This document shows, in pieces, positions 21,157 to 22,103 of a stretch of 22,103 bases of DNA (position 1 is the first letter of the stretch; each line of letters begins with the position of its first letter). Source of the DNA: a virus; the IMG/VR virus record IMGVR_UViG_3300046002_006330, positions 1 through 22,103 of that record. The stretch is one strand, 5' to 3'. The position numbers were made by a program, and so were the translations under genes. The notes under the pieces are model-generated. The model was not told where the DNA came from. It made no database searches and saw nothing but the letters and a program-made list of their open reading frames with translations.

Positions 21157-21668
21157 AGTGTTTTGTCCTTTGTATATTCATCCCAGTCTGTGAAACAATC
21201 CCGCCTCATGAGATCATGTACACTGTGACACCATACACCGGGGTTTGTGGCATCAAAGTCATAATCATCAATCTTTACGGTTGCATTGTATCCCAGTTGC
21301 TGGATGTAGGGAATTTTAACAGATATCATGGGGATAAATTTATGATTTTCGGTTAGGCCGCTTTCAAGCAATCCTTCTACACAGTTTACATCAATGTCGA
21401 GTGTGCAAGTATACTCAAGCTCCAAGAAGAAACTAATCATTTCTTCCCATTGTTCCCAGTTTTCCGCATCATTGATTGCTAGCTTAGGAAAGCTGTGATT
21501 AGCGCCGAAGTAGATATGTTGAATAGAATCGCCGGCGCTGAGTTGCGCTGTAATATCATCTACCGGTTGTACGCCTACAACAAACAAGGTTTTCTTGCCT
21601 CGCTGTGGAGTATTTTCAACTTCGATGCCGGTAAAGAACTTGATGTCCTCGTGTCCTTCTCGATTCAT
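21153..21668 (-). CDS. Conserved phage hypothetical protein, 171 aa
   Basis: A soluble 171-residue protein with alternating strands and helices: FFTGIEVENTPQRGKKTLFVVGVQ, IQHIYFGANHSFPK, CTLDIDVNCVEGLLESGL, FIPMISVKIPYIQQLGYNATVKIDDYDFDATNPGVWCHS. The regular strand/helix pattern and the repeated DID/KIDD segments hint at a barrel or Rossmann-like enzyme, but no known active site is recognisable. The sequence appears well ordered over its full length and I recall close relatives in marine T4-like phages. It overlaps both neighbours by 4 nt. Function unknown. Confidence 0.72.
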   Translation of the reverse strand: MNREGHEDIKFFTGIEVENTPQRGKKTLFVVGVQPVDDITAQLSAGDSIQHIYFGANHSFPKLAINDAENWEQWEEMISFFLELEYTCTLDIDVNCVEGLLESGLTENHKFIPMISVKIPYIQQLGYNATVKIDDYDFDATNPGVWCHSVHDLMRRDCFTDWDEYTKDKTL

Positions 21669-21877
21669 CGCCGGTCCTCCGAGCCAAGATCTACCCGCTG
21701 GTTATGTTCGTGTTGTTGACGGCGCAGAAACCGTAGTTCGTCTAGCACAGCAAGCCGCCGTTTCTTAAGTTCTGATAGCTGGCGGTCTTCGAAAACATTG
21801 TTCTTTTCCATAACATCAACCCGATTATCTAGATCGGCATGCAGGTTCTCTAAGTGTCGAATTCTAGTTTCATACAT
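21665..21877 (-). CDS. DUF465/YdcH-like coiled-coil protein, 70 aa
   Basis: The protein starts MYETRIRHLENLHADLDNRVDVMEKN and continues VFEDRQLSELKKRRLAVLDELRFLRRQQHEH. This is the two-helix HxxLD...Dxx(L/V)xxLKKRRLxxxDE pattern of DUF465 (YdcH/SlyX-like) proteins, which form short antiparallel coiled coils of unknown role. At 70 residues it fits the family. The start makes a TAATG junction with the upstream gene and its stop overlaps the next start as ATGA. It is probably a structural or adaptor-type small protein. Confidence 0.7.
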   Translation of the reverse strand: MYETRIRHLENLHADLDNRVDVMEKNNVFEDRQLSELKKRRLAVLDELRFLRRQQHEHNQRVDLGSEDRR

Positions 21878-22103
21878 TATACACTGTCCTCAAGTTGATC
21901 AAGTCGAGATTGATCAAGTTCATCTGTAGCTTCTTCCTCGACTACGCTGAATAAATTGTTATACTGAGTATGAGCGTTGACTGCTCGTTTTCCTGTGTAC
22001 CCACGAGTTCCTACCACCCGTTCCCATACTTTAGCATGTCCGTTGATAATTTCCAAGCTCTTTTGGCGATCACGGGCAGAAAATATTCTATCAATTAGGT
22101 CTC
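21877..22103 (-). CDS. Partial hypothetical protein, C-terminal 74 aa (start beyond window)
   Basis: A frame open from the right edge ends at TAA (21877-21879) and shares one base with the next gene's ATG. The visible part begins DLIDRIFSARDRQKSLEIINGH and has a basic middle, ERVVGTRGYTGKRAVNAH, then an acidic tail rich in Glu, Asp and Gln. No family is recognised. The TAATG junction and continuous frame support it as a real gene. Confidence 0.6.
   Translation of the reverse strand, partial: DLIDRIFSARDRQKSLEIINGHAKVWERVVGTRGYTGKRAVNAHTQYNNLFSVVEEEATDELDQSRLDQLEDSV

Noticed and set aside
1-22103. tRNA genes, CRISPR arrays, insertion sequences, integrase or attachment sites
   Set aside because: I saw no cloverleaf-like segment, no spaced direct repeats, no transposase or integrase motifs and no long terminal repeats.

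Overview
The window looks like part of a large tailed-phage genome, probably a T4-like myovirus of an aquatic Gram-negative bacterium. Every convincing gene is on the minus strand. Genes are packed end to end, many joined by ATGA or TAATG stop/start overlaps, and many are small and of unknown function. The set includes a T4 RNase H-type 5'-3' exonuclease, MazG-family pyrophosphohydrolases and the 7-deazaguanine genes folE, queD and queE. This assignment rests on gene content and layout; no virion or terminase gene is present. Coordinates below run left to right, but transcription runs right to left.

Layout by region. (1) 1-3475: a partial, probably exported DNA/RNA nuclease cut by the left edge, three tiny proteins, four conserved-looking hypothetical proteins and the RNase H-like exonuclease. 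There are two possible late-type promoters, one overlapping a perfect 19-nt palindrome. (2) 3475-7323: two SGNH-like proteins flanking a cytidylyltransferase-like protein, a small unknown gene, queE and two MazG-like proteins. (3) 7349-14556: a carbohydrate operon. In order of transcription it encodes a GT2 glycosyltransferase, an RmlB-type dehydratase, a glycosyltransferase-like protein, an RfbH-type C-3 dehydrase, a thiamine-diphosphate enzyme split into two ORFs, an FkbM methyltransferase and an SDR epimerase/reductase. (4) 14566-17752: queD and folE, each behind a good sigma-70-type promoter, separated by a 627-residue VCBS/FG-GAP repeat protein. (5) 17749-22103: a half-length DegT-like protein, GalE, a GT4-like glycosyltransferase and five small hypothetical genes, the last cut by the right edge.

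How the genes may work together. folE, queD and queE cover the steps from GTP to 7-carboxy-7-deazaguanine. QueC and any inserting transglycosylase are not in the window, so the end use (modified phage DNA or host tRNA queuosine) cannot be decided. RmlB-like plus RfbH-like plus the ThDP enzyme is the enzyme set used for branched 3,6-dideoxy sugars of the yersiniose type. Together with the glycosyltransferases, GalE and the methyltransferase it suggests that the phage builds or remodels a surface or virion glycan. The most striking detail is that the ThDP enzyme is split exactly at a canonical T_TTT_TTT heptamer, placed so that a -1 shift would join the two halves into one enzyme of normal length. 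That could be programmed frameshifting, transcriptional slippage or a homopolymer sequencing error.
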